Part shown: positions 27,206 to 36,230 of the stretch, in pieces
Layout of the letters: every line of letters starts with the position of its first letter
Numbering within the stretch: the stretch's first letter is position 1
From: Halopelagius longus
Lineage (GTDB): Archaea > Halobacteriota > Halobacteria > Halobacteriales > Haloferacaceae
Assembly: GCF_900100875.1 (NCBI RefSeq)
Contig: NZ_FNKQ01000005.1
Location: 62,001 to 126,000 of the forward strand
Reading direction: 5' to 3'
Length of the DNA stretch: 64,000 nt
Program-made: the position numbers and the translations under genes
Notes under the pieces: generated by a model
The model's input: only the letters and a program-made list of their open reading frames with translations
Told to the model about the DNA's origin: nothing
Database searches by the model: none

Positions 27206-29175
27206 GCCGGATGCGTCGCTCCGTGCTGGCTCTCGGCCTCACGTCGAGCCTTCTCGGTATCCTGCTCATCGTACTGCCGTCACTCGGCGGTATCATCTCT
27301 CCGTCCGGAGCAGTCCGGACGGTACCGTTCGCCCTCATCGGAGTACTATCTCTCGTTTTCGCCGCTGGATACGCCCTCGCCGGCACTCGCTCGTCTGCAG
27401 AAGGCGGAGACGGGCACCGATCGGACGGCGTTGGACTTCCGACTCCGGAGAACCGGCCCCAGTATAGGGAGGTCGGAGCGACACTCGCGCGACGCCTCGA
27501 TACGATCGAGTGGACCGATAGGCGTGAAGAGGAACCGACGAACCGTCTTCAGCTCCGTACCGAGCTCCGAGAAGCGGCGGTACGAGTGCTCTCGCGGACG
27601 GAAGACTGGACACGCACGGAAATCGAGACGCTGCTCGACGACGGGAGGTGGTCGGATGACGGCCGAGCGACGGCGTTCTTCTCCGACGACGTCGTGCCGA
27701 CGCTCTCACTCCGCCAACAGCTCCGAATGCTGCGGCGGACCGAGCCCGTGTTCGCTCGGCGGGCGCGGCACGCAATCGCCGAAATCGCCGGCCGATCGGC
27801 CGCGATCGATGTCTCGTCCTCGCTTTCCGACTCGGCTCGACGAGCGCTCGACGACTCTCCGCCGGTCTCGGTCCGGCAGTACTGGCCTCCGGACGCCGAC
27901 GAGTCGACTCGAGAGTTCCGAACCGGAGACACACGCGTCGTGACCGCAGCGGCGCTTGCGGCGGGCGGTCTCGGCGTCCTGACGCTTCGTCCGGCGCTCT
28001 TCCTCCTCGCCGTGTTCGGGATTACAGTTGCCGGATACGCCCGTGTCGCTTCTGCACCGACGGGAGCTATCGATGTCAGGCGAACGCTCAGCGACGACGA
28101 ACCCGACCCGGGAGCGGAGGTAGAGGTGACCGTCGTCGTTCGAAACGTAAGCGACACGACGATTACGGACCTCCGGCTAATCGACGGTGTCCCCGCCGGA
28201 CTCACCGTCGTCGAAGGGTCGCCACGCTTCAGTACTGCTCTTCGCCCCGGAAAGGAGGCGACGTTCACGTACTCGGTCGAGGCCGTTTACGGTGTCCACG
28301 CGTTCGACCCCGCACTCCTAATCACGCGCGACGTGACCGGAATATACAAACGCGAGACTCTCGTCGAAACCGCGGCCACGACGCTCTCCTGTCGGCTTCC
28401 AACTCACCCCGTAGACAACCCGCCTCGACGGCGAACGACGGTCCACGCCGGTCGGGCCCGGTCGACGGTCGCGGGGTCGGGCGTCGAGTTCCACTCGGTT
28501 CGTGACCACCGACCTGGCGACCCTCTCTCGCGAATCGACTGGAAGCGTAAAGCGAAGACCGGCGAACTCACCACGGTTGACTTCCACGAAACCCGTCTCG
28601 AGAACGTTCTCGTTCTCATCGATGCGCGCGCGGAGGCGTACGTTACGGCGTCACGTGACGGTGACGAGCCGATCATCCGGAAGGGCGTTACTGCCGGACA
28701 CCACATCACGTCTCGACTGCTCGCGGAGAGCGTTCCGGTCGGGCTTATGGCACTCTCACCGCGTTCGTGTTGGCTGGCACCGAGCGTCGGTGACGCGCAT
28801 CACCGTCGGATTCAGAACACGCTCGCGGGTCATCCGTCGTTCGGGTGGACCGCTCCCGACGGCGACTTTGATTCGACTGCGGCGCTCCGAGTGCTGTCTC
28901 AGCGCCTCTCTCTCGACACGCAGATTATCTTTATCTCGCCACTCTGCGATGATGCCGCGGCGGGCGTGGCGCGACGGCTCGATGCCTACGGCTACGCCGT
29001 CTCCGTGGTCAGCCCGGATCCGACGGCATCGGCCTCCTCGAAGCCGAGTTGCGACTGGGGCTATGCGGTACTCGAGCGGCGGTTTCGTCTCAGTAGTCTC
29101 CGGAACGCTCAGATTCCGGTCGTAGACTGGAACCCCACCGAGTCGTTCGCAGGGGTGATGCGCCGTGAAGTGTAG
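27202..29175 (+). CDS. DUF58 domain-containing membrane protein
   Basis: 657 residues. The first two hydrophobic helices are near the N-terminus (GLTSSLLGILLIVLPSLGG and VPFALIGVLSLVFAAGYAL); a further pair lies near residues 250-280. A beta-sandwich-like segment follows (EVEVTVVVRNVSDTTITDLRL). The DUF58 core reads GVEFHSVRDHRPGDPLSRIDW then KRKAKTGELTTVDF, followed by the VWA-like ENVLVLIDARAEA. DUF58 proteins usually partner a MoxR AAA ATPase in envelope or stress functions. No moxR gene is present here. It is coupled to the DUF4129 gene upstream and overlaps the next gene. Confidence 0.85.
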   Translation: MSRMRRSVLALGLTSSLLGILLIVLPSLGGIISPSGAVRTVPFALIGVLSLVFAAGYALAGTRSSAEGGDGHRSDGVGLPTPENRPQYREVGATLARRLDTIEWTDRREEEPTNRLQLRTELREAAVRVLSRTEDWTRTEIETLLDDGRWSDDGRATAFFSDDVVPTLSLRQQLRMLRRTEPVFARRARHAIAEIAGRSAAIDVSSSLSDSARRALDDSPPVSVRQYWPPDADESTREFRTGDTRVVTAAALAAGGLGVLTLRPALFLLAVFGITVAGYARVASAPTGAIDVRRTLSDDEPDPGAEVEVTVVVRNVSDTTITDLRLIDGVPAGLTVVEGSPRFSTALRPGKEATFTYSVEAVYGVHAFDPALLITRDVTGIYKRETLVETAATTLSCRLPTHPVDNPPRRRTTVHAGRARSTVAGSGVEFHSVRDHRPGDPLSRIDWKRKAKTGELTTVDFHETRLENVLVLIDARAEAYVTASRDGDEPIIRKGVTAGHHITSRLLAESVPVGLMALSPRSCWLAPSVGDAHHRRIQNTLAGHPSFGWTAPDGDFDSTAALRVLSQRLSLDTQIIFISPLCDDAAAGVARRLDAYGYAVSVVSPDPTASASSKPSCDWGYAVLERRFRLSSLRNAQIPVVDWNPTESFAGVMRREV

Positions 29176-29686
29176 CGGTCGATGGGTCGCCTCCGAGACG
29201 CCGCCGACGTTGAGTAGCGCTATCGCGCTCGTGGCGACCCTGGGGGTGCTCTTCATCACAGCGGTCTCTGTCTACCCCCTCGGTGCGAGCATAACCGGCA
29301 TCGTTCTCACTGCTGTCAGTCTCGTACGGGGGTCTACCCGTCTGTTCTCGCTCGGGGTCGGAGCGCTCTTCGGCGCGGTCCTTCTCGCAGGACTGCTCGG
29401 GACGGCCCCCGTGTTCCTTCTCGCCGCTTCGTTTCTCTTAGTCGTCGCGTGGAGCGTCGGACGTAACGGGTTCAGCATCGCCGCGGAACTCGGACGCGGA
29501 GTGTCGACATTCCGCATCGAGATCATTCGTGCGGTCAGTTGTATCGTCGTGTTCGCGGCCGGGTCGAGCGTCGGCTATGCTGTGTTCCTCGGTATGACTG
29601 GACGGCAGCCGGTTCTCGCACTCTTCGCGCTTCTCGTCGGCGTCGTGGCGTTACTCGTCGCGCTTCAGGGATGGACCCGATCGTAA
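29165..29686 (+). CDS. Small polytopic membrane protein of the DUF58 cluster
   Basis: 173 residues starting at GTG 29165, 11 nt inside the end of the DUF58 gene. Six hydrophobic segments can be seen, for example LSSAIALVATLGVLFITAVSVYPL split by a short loop from SITGIVLTAVSLVRG, then LGVGALFGAVLLAGLLG, FLLAASFLLVVAWSVG, SCIVVFAAGSSVGYAVF and LFALLVGVVALLVALQGW. It matches the third gene (DUF7519-like) often found after DUF58 in haloarchaea. No active-site residues are apparent. Confidence 0.75.
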   Translation: MKCSGRWVASETPPTLSSAIALVATLGVLFITAVSVYPLGASITGIVLTAVSLVRGSTRLFSLGVGALFGAVLLAGLLGTAPVFLLAASFLLVVAWSVGRNGFSIAAELGRGVSTFRIEIIRAVSCIVVFAAGSSVGYAVFLGMTGRQPVLALFALLVGVVALLVALQGWTRS

Positions 29687-29729
29687 ACCTCGCCTACCGC
29701 TGGGTCTGTTCGACCTCGACGGTCGGAAC

Positions 29730-30584
29730 TCATGTGAGGTCTTTCTCTCTGAAACTGAGGTATCCGAAGAGGAGTGAGACGAGCGACCACCCCACGAGGG
29801 AGAGCAGATCGAACCACGTTTTGGCGTGTAGTCGCTGTCGCTCACTCGGCGAGGGCTGTGGAATATATTCGTACCGCTCTGCAACAGTGGCAAAGACCGG
29901 TTCTACAATGCCACCGTACGCCGGATACGGGGTCAAACTCTTCACGAGACGCTCCGTAGACTGGGTGACCGACGTCCCCGTTGTATCGCCGATAGCACCG
30001 AGAAGTGTCTCCAAATTCATGTACGGCGCAACGCCGAGGACGAACGGGACGAGAACGAAGTAGGCGCCGAAGGAGGCGAGCATCGCTGCTGGCTGGCTGT
30101 CCACTGACGCGGAAATCGCCATGAAGATACTCGTGAACGTTACCAAGAAGAGCGCCGTCGATCCGGTGAAGAGAGCGAACCGCAGAACGTTCGGCGGCTT
30201 GGTAAACGCGACAGCGGAGATGACGTAGCCGAGCACGAGGCTGCCGACCGTTGCAGCGATCACGAAGCCACCTCGTGCCAAGACCTTCCCGGCGAAGTAC
30301 TCGGCGCGGGTGTTCGGAAGCCCCATGGTGAACTTGATTCGGCCGCTGGTTCGGTCTCCGACGATTGCCTGATAGCACAGCGCAGCCACGAGAATCGGCT
30401 CGACGAGAATAACCGCTTTCTGAACGTCCCAGAGGGCACGAACCGGATACTCGTAGATGGAGCTCTCCGAGGCGAACGTGAAGGCGGTCAGCCCGAGGAA
30501 CGCCGTCACGATACCGACAATCAAATACGACTTTGCGCCGTTTTTGAAATCGTCTCTGGCGACGGTGTAGACGCCCACGGTCAT
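29730..30584 (-). CDS. ABC-2 type transporter permease (system 1)
   Basis: 284 residues with six hydrophobic helices. The N-terminus (YTVARDDFKNGAKSYLIVGIVT) is typical of the NosY/ABC-2 family, and the block CYQAIVGDRTSGRIKFTMGLP followed by NTRAEYFAGKVLARGGFVI is the conserved E/G-R-x-x-G-x-x-x-x-L-x-x-P-x-x-R motif. It forms an export system with the ATPase gene just upstream, whose stop overlaps this start by 4 nt. The substrate is unknown. The gene converges with the DUF58 cluster. Confidence 0.88.
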   Translation of the reverse strand: MTVGVYTVARDDFKNGAKSYLIVGIVTAFLGLTAFTFASESSIYEYPVRALWDVQKAVILVEPILVAALCYQAIVGDRTSGRIKFTMGLPNTRAEYFAGKVLARGGFVIAATVGSLVLGYVISAVAFTKPPNVLRFALFTGSTALFLVTFTSIFMAISASVDSQPAAMLASFGAYFVLVPFVLGVAPYMNLETLLGAIGDTTGTSVTQSTERLVKSLTPYPAYGGIVEPVFATVAERYEYIPQPSPSERQRLHAKTWFDLLSLVGWSLVSLLFGYLSFREKDLT

Positions 30585-31534
30585 TCACCTCCGGCGTCGA
30601 CGCCGGAACGGTCGTCGGTGTCGTGGTCTACGGTAGCATCGTCGCTCGTGAACGTCTCGAAGAGTGATTCCAGCGACGTATCTTCCGTTTCGAACTCCTG
30701 CACCGTCGTGAATCGGTCCAGTCGATTGAGGATTTGAATCTGCTCCGCTTCCGGCGTGCACGCCAGTCGGACAGTCGTCTCGGTCACTGTGACATCAGAC
30801 ACACCGGCGATATCACGGACCCGTGCCGCGTCTGGCGGCGATTCGACGGTTACCGTGATGACGTTCCCTCCCGTCTTTTCGCGAAGCGTATCGATATCGC
30901 CGACCGTCGCGAGCGATCCGTCTCGCATGATGCCGATTCGATCGCAGACCTTCTCTACCTGTTCGAGGTGATGCGAAGAGAAGAACACAGTCGTGCCTCG
31001 ATCGGCCTCTTCGCGGACGATCTCACGGACGTGCTTGATGCCCGTTGGGTCGAGGCCGCTCGATGGCTCGTCCAAGATGAGGAGCTCCGGATTCCCGACG
31101 AGTGCGATTCCGAGTGTGAGCCGTTGGGCCATCCCCTTCGAATAGCCACCGACAGGGCGGTGGGCAGCGTCAGAGGCTAACCCAACACGCTCGAGAATCC
31201 TGTCTGGGTCGTCGCTGGCGCGCTTCGTCTCTATGGCCGAGACGATGTGGTGGCGTCCAGTCAGATTCTCGTAGAGATGATACCCCTCCGGAAGGAGCCC
31301 GATCCGGGAACGCACGGATTTCGATTCGGTGACGGCATCGCGTCCGAGGACGGTCGCTCGGCCAGCGGTCGGGGACGTGAATCCGAGCAGTACGTTGATC
31401 GTCGTCGATTTCCCCGCGCCGTTCGGCCCGAGGAAGCCGAACACCTCGCCTTCTTCCACGGTGAGGTCGAGATCGTTCACAGCGGTCACACCGCCGTATC
31501 GTTTGGTCAGTCGGTTGGTCGTGATCGCAGTCAT
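30581..31534 (-). CDS. ABC transporter ATP-binding protein (system 1)
   Basis: 317 residues, start MTAITTNRLTKRYGG at 31534; the 111 codons upstream are AT-rich non-coding DNA. Walker A is GFLGPNGAGKST, the signature is GGYSKGMAQRLTLGIAL (YSKGM in place of LSGGQ, as usual for ABC-2 exporters), Walker B is ELLILDEPSSGLDP, and the switch His is in FFSSHHLEQVEKV. The C-terminal 90 residues form an ABC-2 accessory domain. It is coupled to the permease. A nested set of inverted repeats at 31586-31625 lies 52-91 bp upstream. Confidence 0.92.
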   Translation of the reverse strand: MTAITTNRLTKRYGGVTAVNDLDLTVEEGEVFGFLGPNGAGKSTTINVLLGFTSPTAGRATVLGRDAVTESKSVRSRIGLLPEGYHLYENLTGRHHIVSAIETKRASDDPDRILERVGLASDAAHRPVGGYSKGMAQRLTLGIALVGNPELLILDEPSSGLDPTGIKHVREIVREEADRGTTVFFSSHHLEQVEKVCDRIGIMRDGSLATVGDIDTLREKTGGNVITVTVESPPDAARVRDIAGVSDVTVTETTVRLACTPEAEQIQILNRLDRFTTVQEFETEDTSLESLFETFTSDDATVDHDTDDRSGVDAGGE

Positions 31535-31585
31535 CACCTCACCCCGAACGATCCTCAGATAATAAAGGGCCGAGACCGTTTGTAT

Positions 31586-31625
31586 CGTATATCGCCAGTA
31601 TATGGCTATATACGCCCGATATACG
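31586..31625. repeat. Nested inverted repeats upstream of divergent ABC transporter genes
   Basis: Outer arms CGTATATCG (31586-31594) and CGATATACG (31617-31625) enclose an inner pair GTATAT-GGCT-ATATAC. Four copies of a GTATAT half site thus occur within 40 bp. The block lies between the minus-strand ATPase gene (TATA-like box near 31559-31565) and the plus-strand gene at 31761, so it is well placed as an operator. Confidence 0.65.
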
Positions 31626-31760
31626 CATATTCGGCCCGCTACGGACGGGAGGAGTATATCCTCGACGTACGCCCTCAGCAACACGGTATTGCGATACAGC
31701 AATTCCCTCGTAACTCTAACGATCGGTGAATCTAATACCTGTACCGGCGGTATTCGAAAC

Positions 31761-32507
31761 ATGGCCGGTAACTCGGCGTCGTTGCTCACGAAGACACAAC
31801 GGAACCGGATTCGAGACGACTTCGACGAACTCGTCGAGGAGAAGAAACGCCGTGACCAACAACGCATCCGCGAGCGGATCAGGTCCGGTCTCTTCGATTT
31901 TCACCTCCTCGCTGACTATCCGGATCGGCAGTTCGCGCTGACGTTCGACGAGACGCCCGACGATGAGTTGCGGACGGCGCTCGCAGACACCACTCTCGTC
32001 GTCGAACGACTCCGCGAACTCCACGGCATCGACCGGGCGGAAGTGATCGAGGAGGCCCGAACGCGCGCCGAAACAGTCTCGGATGCGACGACGGGAACCG
32101 AGACCCTGAGCCGAGTCGAGCTTCGAACCGCGGCCGAGATTCGACGCGAAACCGAAGCCGAGGTGAAGGAACGGGTTGGAACGGGACGCTGGGACACGCG
32201 CGCGGATAGATTGGCTAAACTGGGCGCGAGTGCGTTTATCCCGCTCGCACTCATCGGAATCTTCGACTGGTACGTCAGTGGAAACCTCTTAGGGGCAACC
32301 GCTCCCGTCTCGTCGTTGCTCATGGCTATTCTCGCCGTGAGCATGATCGGATGGTTGCTTATCGTGGCAGCACAGGCGTTGAAACACGACGTTCTTCCCG
32401 CCTTCAGGAAGTTAATGAGGAATCCCGAAGCGGCGGTGCGAGGAGCAGTTACGAACCTGTTCGAGGACCCTAAAGAGACGCTACGAGAGTCCTGGGAGGA
32501 ACTGTAA
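31761..32507 (+). CDS. Coiled-coil membrane protein of unknown function
   Basis: 248 residues starting MAGNSASLLTKTQRNRIRDDF at 31761. The N-terminal 170 residues are charged and helical (DELVEEKKRRDQQRIRERI; ELRTAAEIRRETEAEVKERV), consistent with coiled coil. Two transmembrane helices follow: ASAFIPLALIGIFDWYV and SSLLMAILAVSMIGWLLIVAA. A short basic-acidic C-terminal tail is cytoplasmic (RKLMRNPEAAVRGAV). I recognise no catalytic domain. It precedes ABC export system 2 and may be its accessory subunit. Confidence 0.65.
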   Translation: MAGNSASLLTKTQRNRIRDDFDELVEEKKRRDQQRIRERIRSGLFDFHLLADYPDRQFALTFDETPDDELRTALADTTLVVERLRELHGIDRAEVIEEARTRAETVSDATTGTETLSRVELRTAAEIRRETEAEVKERVGTGRWDTRADRLAKLGASAFIPLALIGIFDWYVSGNLLGATAPVSSLLMAILAVSMIGWLLIVAAQALKHDVLPAFRKLMRNPEAAVRGAVTNLFEDPKETLRESWEEL

Positions 32508-32710
32508 TCAGTGAAACGCGGCGTATCGAGCGCTATCCCGCGATCCCGGTGGACGTGTTTGAGACGTGTCCGTTCGAATCAGGCGGTGGAGAACCCAACT
32601 CGACACCCACCGCTCGTAGCGTCGCGGATTCTCTCTCCAGTTCCAGTCACCTTCCGACGAGTGACGGTCGAACCAATAGGTATTTTGTCACTGTCTCCGG
32701 TCCCTTGTTT

Positions 32711-33595
32711 GTGCAGTGGTCCCCGCTTGCGCGTCAAGAGTGTCGAACAGTCCTCTTCTCCAAGGGAACGTGGATACTGGCGCTACTCGTCGTCCTCTGG
32801 GGGTATCGCCCCACGTACGCCGGCTGGGAAGCTGTCGGCAGGAACATCACGATCGGGTACATCCAGATCGGTGCGAGCCTCTTCCTTCCGACCGGTGTCC
32901 TCCTCCTCTGCTATCAGTCGCTCATCGGCGAGCGAACCAGTGGGAGTATCAAGCTCCTCCTCGCGTTGCCGCTAACGCGGACGCACATAGTCTTCGGAAA
33001 GGCATTCGGACGGTTCCTCGGTATCGGCGCGGCTACCCTTCTCGCCGTGTTCGCTCTCGTAACCGCCGGATTCGTCGACCACGGTCCGTTCGCCATACTC
33101 CCCTTCCTCGCGACGCTTCTCGCGACGCTTCTCCTCGTCGCCGTCTTCGTCGTGCTCGGGATTCTGCTCTCGGCGGTCACACAGCGAACTGTGGCCGCCG
33201 CGAGTGCAATCGTGGCGTACTTCCTCGTTTCGATGTTCTGGAATCAGATCGTCTCGACGGTTTATTCGGCCGTGACTGGGACTCCAGTCGATCCGTACAG
33301 TCCCCCGGCGAACGGACCGTTGTTTTTCGCGCTCCGTCTCGCACCGACCGGCGCCTACAAAGCCGTGACGAACTGGATTCTCGGCGTCGGAAACTCCACG
33401 GAACTCTTTCAGATCGTCCAGATGAAACTCACGCCCGGAGTGGGCATCAACGCGTTCGTCGTCGAGTCGGCGTTCCAGGGAGCGCCGGTTCCGTGGTACC
33501 TCCATCCGGCGGTGGGTCTCGTTATACTGCTCGTCTGGCTGATTGTTCCACTCGGGGTCGCTCGTTTCGCGTTCGAACGGGGTGACGCGCTATGA
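32711..33595 (+). CDS. ABC-2 type transporter permease (system 2)
   Basis: 294 residues if translated from GTG at 32711 (VQWSPLARQECRTVLFSKGTW). This start fits a TATA-like TAGGTATTTT about 27 bp upstream; an ATG at 32549 would add 54 residues of non-hydrophobic low-complexity sequence. Six to seven helices are visible. The motif CYQSLIGERTSGSIKLLLALP followed by LTRTHIVFGKAFGRF is the same ABC-2 signature seen in system 1. It overlaps the following ATPase gene by 4 nt. The substrate is unknown. Confidence 0.85.
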   Translation: MQWSPLARQECRTVLFSKGTWILALLVVLWGYRPTYAGWEAVGRNITIGYIQIGASLFLPTGVLLLCYQSLIGERTSGSIKLLLALPLTRTHIVFGKAFGRFLGIGAATLLAVFALVTAGFVDHGPFAILPFLATLLATLLLVAVFVVLGILLSAVTQRTVAAASAIVAYFLVSMFWNQIVSTVYSAVTGTPVDPYSPPANGPLFFALRLAPTGAYKAVTNWILGVGNSTELFQIVQMKLTPGVGINAFVVESAFQGAPVPWYLHPAVGLVILLVWLIVPLGVARFAFERGDAL

Positions 33596-34347
33596 GCGAG
33601 TCGGAGTTCGCAATCGAGACGGACGGGTTGACGAAGCAGTACGGGAGTACGCGTGCAGTCGACGGTCTCAGTCTCACCGTGGAGAGCGGAGAGACGTACG
33701 GCTTCCTCGGTCCGAACGGCGCGGGCAAATCGACGACGATCGGGCTCCTTCTCGACTACCTCCGTCTCACAGAAGGATCGGCGCGCGTTCTCGGTTGCGA
33801 CCCGCGTGACGATTTAGTCGCAGTTCACGAACGGCTCGGCGTCCTCCCCGATCGGTTCGGTCTCTACGAGGGCCGGTCGGCTCGCCAACACGTGACGTTC
33901 GTCGCCGAAACCAAAGGACGAGACGACGACCCCGAGCGACTCCTCTCGCGGGTCGGACTCGCCGATTCGATGGAGATGCCCGTGGGGGAGTATTCGCGGG
34001 GGATGCAGCAGCGTCTCGCACTCGCGATGGCGCTCGTTGGCGAGCCGGAGCTGTTGATCCTCGACGAACCGTTCTCCGGCCTCGATCCCAACGGGGCACG
34101 CCGAGTGCGCAGGATCGTTCACGAGGAGAACGAGCGCGGTGCGACGGTTTTCTTCTCGTCGCACGTGCTCGGACAGGTCGAACTCGTCTGCGACCGCGTT
34201 GGCGTCCTCCACGGCGGTCGGTTAGTTGCGGAAGGAACCCTCGACGAGTTACGCGACCGAGCGGACCTGTCCGGTGATGCGTCGATGGAGGACATCTTCG
34301 TCGCACTGACCGACTCCGGCGTCGATCGGGGAGGTGAATTAGAGTGA
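33592..34347 (+). CDS. ABC transporter ATP-binding protein (system 2)
   Basis: 251 residues. Walker A GFLGPNGAGKST, signature GEYSRGMQQRLALAMAL, Walker B ELLILDEPFSGLDP and the switch His in FFSSHVLGQVELV are all intact. It is shorter at the C-terminus than the system 1 ATPase. It is translationally coupled to the permease before it and to the lipoprotein after it (GTGA overlap), so the three form one operon for an exporter plus surface protein. Confidence 0.92.
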   Translation: MSESEFAIETDGLTKQYGSTRAVDGLSLTVESGETYGFLGPNGAGKSTTIGLLLDYLRLTEGSARVLGCDPRDDLVAVHERLGVLPDRFGLYEGRSARQHVTFVAETKGRDDDPERLLSRVGLADSMEMPVGEYSRGMQQRLALAMALVGEPELLILDEPFSGLDPNGARRVRRIVHEENERGATVFFSSHVLGQVELVCDRVGVLHGGRLVAEGTLDELRDRADLSGDASMEDIFVALTDSGVDRGGELE

Positions 34348-34925
34348 AGCGTCGAGCCGTCCTCGCCACGGGCGCGCTATCTCTGGTAGGACTCGCAGGC
34401 TGCCTCGGCGATACGGAGTACCGCGTGACGGATGCGACCGTGGAGTCTTCCCCCGGTCCGCTTGCGCTGTCGGTACGCATCACTACTCCGGGGGCCGTCA
34501 TCGAGCATCCGGCCGATCTGGAACTTACGCTCACGAACCAGGGCGAGCGACCGGTCCAGATCCGGAGCTACGGCGTTTGGCCGTTCGGTGCTCTCTCGCT
34601 CACTACTTCGTCCACATCGGACGAGAATCGGCTCGACGTCCATCTCTACTCGCCGGCCTACGAGGAAAGCGATTCCGTCGAGGTCGGGCCGGGTCGTGCG
34701 TCGATGCGGGTCGACGGCGAGCCACTGACTCGAACGCTCGACGCAGGTGCGTCTGCGACCACGCTGTATCACCTGTACGGAGACGATCTCTCACGTCCGG
34801 GAACCTACTACGTAGTACAGACGTTCGACGGGAACGAGTCGGAGTACTCCACCGGGAACGAGTGGACGACGTTCGACCCGCGCGTCGCTGTAACCATCGA
34901 AGAAGTGAGCCAACTCCCGCTGTAA
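34344..34925 (+). CDS. Lipoprotein linked to ABC system 2
   Basis: 193 residues, GTG start overlapping the ATPase stop. The N-terminus KRRAVLATGALSLVGLAGC combines a twin-arginine-like pair with a lipobox (LAGC). The mature domain is beta-rich and begins DTEYRVTDATVESSPG. It contains LELTLTNQGERPVQIRSYG, a pattern of small Ig-like or transglutaminase-associated domains. It is probably a membrane-anchored partner or cargo of the exporter. No catalytic residues are apparent. Confidence 0.8.
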   Translation: MKRRAVLATGALSLVGLAGCLGDTEYRVTDATVESSPGPLALSVRITTPGAVIEHPADLELTLTNQGERPVQIRSYGVWPFGALSLTTSSTSDENRLDVHLYSPAYEESDSVEVGPGRASMRVDGEPLTRTLDAGASATTLYHLYGDDLSRPGTYYVVQTFDGNESEYSTGNEWTTFDPRVAVTIEEVSQLPL

Positions 34926-35258
34926 CGGTCGATCGATCCGTACGTACTCGATCCGGAGGGCGGTTGGCCTCCTCGTGCAGGTCGGATCGACTGGTGAGTA
35001 CGACCGGTCACCCCTCGTCATCGCGAATGCTGTTCTGACGATGCTGAAGAAGCAGACAGAGGTTGGAGGGGCTCGTCTCTCGTTTGATGTCCTCCCGATG
35101 AGCGGCGGGTCTGCCCGGACACTCGCAGTTCAGCAGAAACATTAGTGTTTTTAGAATAAACCGCCATCGAGACGAGGAATCGAAGTGGTCATTCTTCCTC
35201 AGTTCGGTTCCTGCTACACATCAGAACTACTCTCTGCCAGGTGGAGTCTCATCTCTCC
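34926..35258. other. 333-bp intergenic region with an orphan open frame
   Basis: A plus-strand frame is open to the stop at 35143 and reads protein-like near its end (SPLVIANAVLTMLKKQ, then GGARLSFDVLPMSGGSA). It has no upstream start or ribosome signal and overlaps the previous stop region, so it could be a gene tail or chance. GC content falls from about 35140 onward. Confidence 0.35.
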
Positions 35259-35504
35259 TCACTCGAAATAGACGAAGAGAGCGATAAACGGGACTGGTAA
35301 GAGAGTCCCTCCAACAACCGTAGCGAGGACGGAAACGAAACTTAGAGACCCTATACCAGATGTGAACAAGGGTGTAAGAAATAGATACGTTAGTATAATT
35401 CCGATCGGTGGGAGCAGGGCTATTATACACCCAGTGAGGATCGGATGGTTGAGTTCCTCCTTGCCGAAGAACCCGTTGATGGTAGATCTCAAATTATCTG
35501 ACAT
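35259..35504 (-). CDS. Small membrane protein (81 aa) of unknown function
   Basis: The frame starting at MSDNLRSTINGFFGKEEL contains two strong helices: ILTGCIIALLPPIGIILTYLF and SFVSVLATVVGGTLLPVPFIALFVYF. A longer frame to 35651 adds a charged leader that does not look coding. Base composition is lower in GC than in the sugar loci. It sits with two other small membrane or lipoprotein genes on the same strand and may be recently acquired. Confidence 0.5.
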   Translation of the reverse strand: MSDNLRSTINGFFGKEELNHPILTGCIIALLPPIGIILTYLFLTPLFTSGIGSLSFVSVLATVVGGTLLPVPFIALFVYFE

Positions 35505-35791
35505 GACCGCGAGTTCTGTCTGTTGGCATATTAGGTTTACTCGGGTCTCACGTCCACTCCTCTCCTCACCGCTCACACGCAATTGCGTCAAGGCAATCGA
35601 TAGCGGATTTCTGCGCGGCGGCGGGCTTTCTCGAGTTAGTTCGTTAGACATCTCGTCGAGTACCTCGCGTTGCTCCGCGCCAGCGGTATCGGCACCGCTT
35701 CTCCTTACTCAACCCGCTGACTTCGAGAACGAACTCGACATTCAGCAGAGGTGCATATACATACGACTCCTCTACAAAAGTTACTTTCTGA

Positions 35792-36067
35792 CTACGTTTG
35801 ACCGTTGACTGTTCTCCAAAGAATCGCCGTGCAACCGCTCAATACGATTACCATCCCGATAGAAAACAGAACTACTCCGATGAGAATCGGAGGAAGCACG
35901 ACTTCGGGCGACATCCGCCCAAATAGCACGGCTGGGTCAAATAGTACTGACAATGGTTGCCAGCTGATGCCGAGTATAATTCCACCACCAATTACTACGA
36001 AGTAGAGTTTGAGGTACTCGCTGCTGAGAGCCCGACGGAGGGAGTCGGTTGCGGAATAGGGAGCCAT
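35792..36067 (-). CDS. Small membrane protein (91 aa) of unknown function
   Basis: MAPYSATDSLRRALSSEY is followed by LKLYFVVIGGGIILGISW, a short loop, and PPILIGVVLFSIGMVIVLSG. These are two transmembrane helices with the loop outside. No family is recognised. It shares strand and lower GC content with its neighbours at 35259 and 36231. Confidence 0.5.
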   Translation of the reverse strand: MAPYSATDSLRRALSSEYLKLYFVVIGGGIILGISWQPLSVLFDPAVLFGRMSPEVVLPPILIGVVLFSIGMVIVLSGCTAILWRTVNGQT

Positions 36068-36230
36068 ACGAATGGATCGAACTGACTGATTTAGATATTT
36101 CCGTTTTGGATGACAAATATAGATTCACCGCCTGACCGGTAGCGACTGGCAAAGAACAACGTATCTTTCGACAGAGCCGAAGTGTAAGGGATAGAGCGCA
36201 GGTTCTCTATCGGACTTGGCTAATTATCGA

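Noticed and set aside
31699-31720. A seventh 20-bp site (ATACAG ... CGTAA) upstream of the coiled-coil protein gene
   Set aside because: It lacks the first T and the central TA, so it does not meet the pattern shared by the other six.
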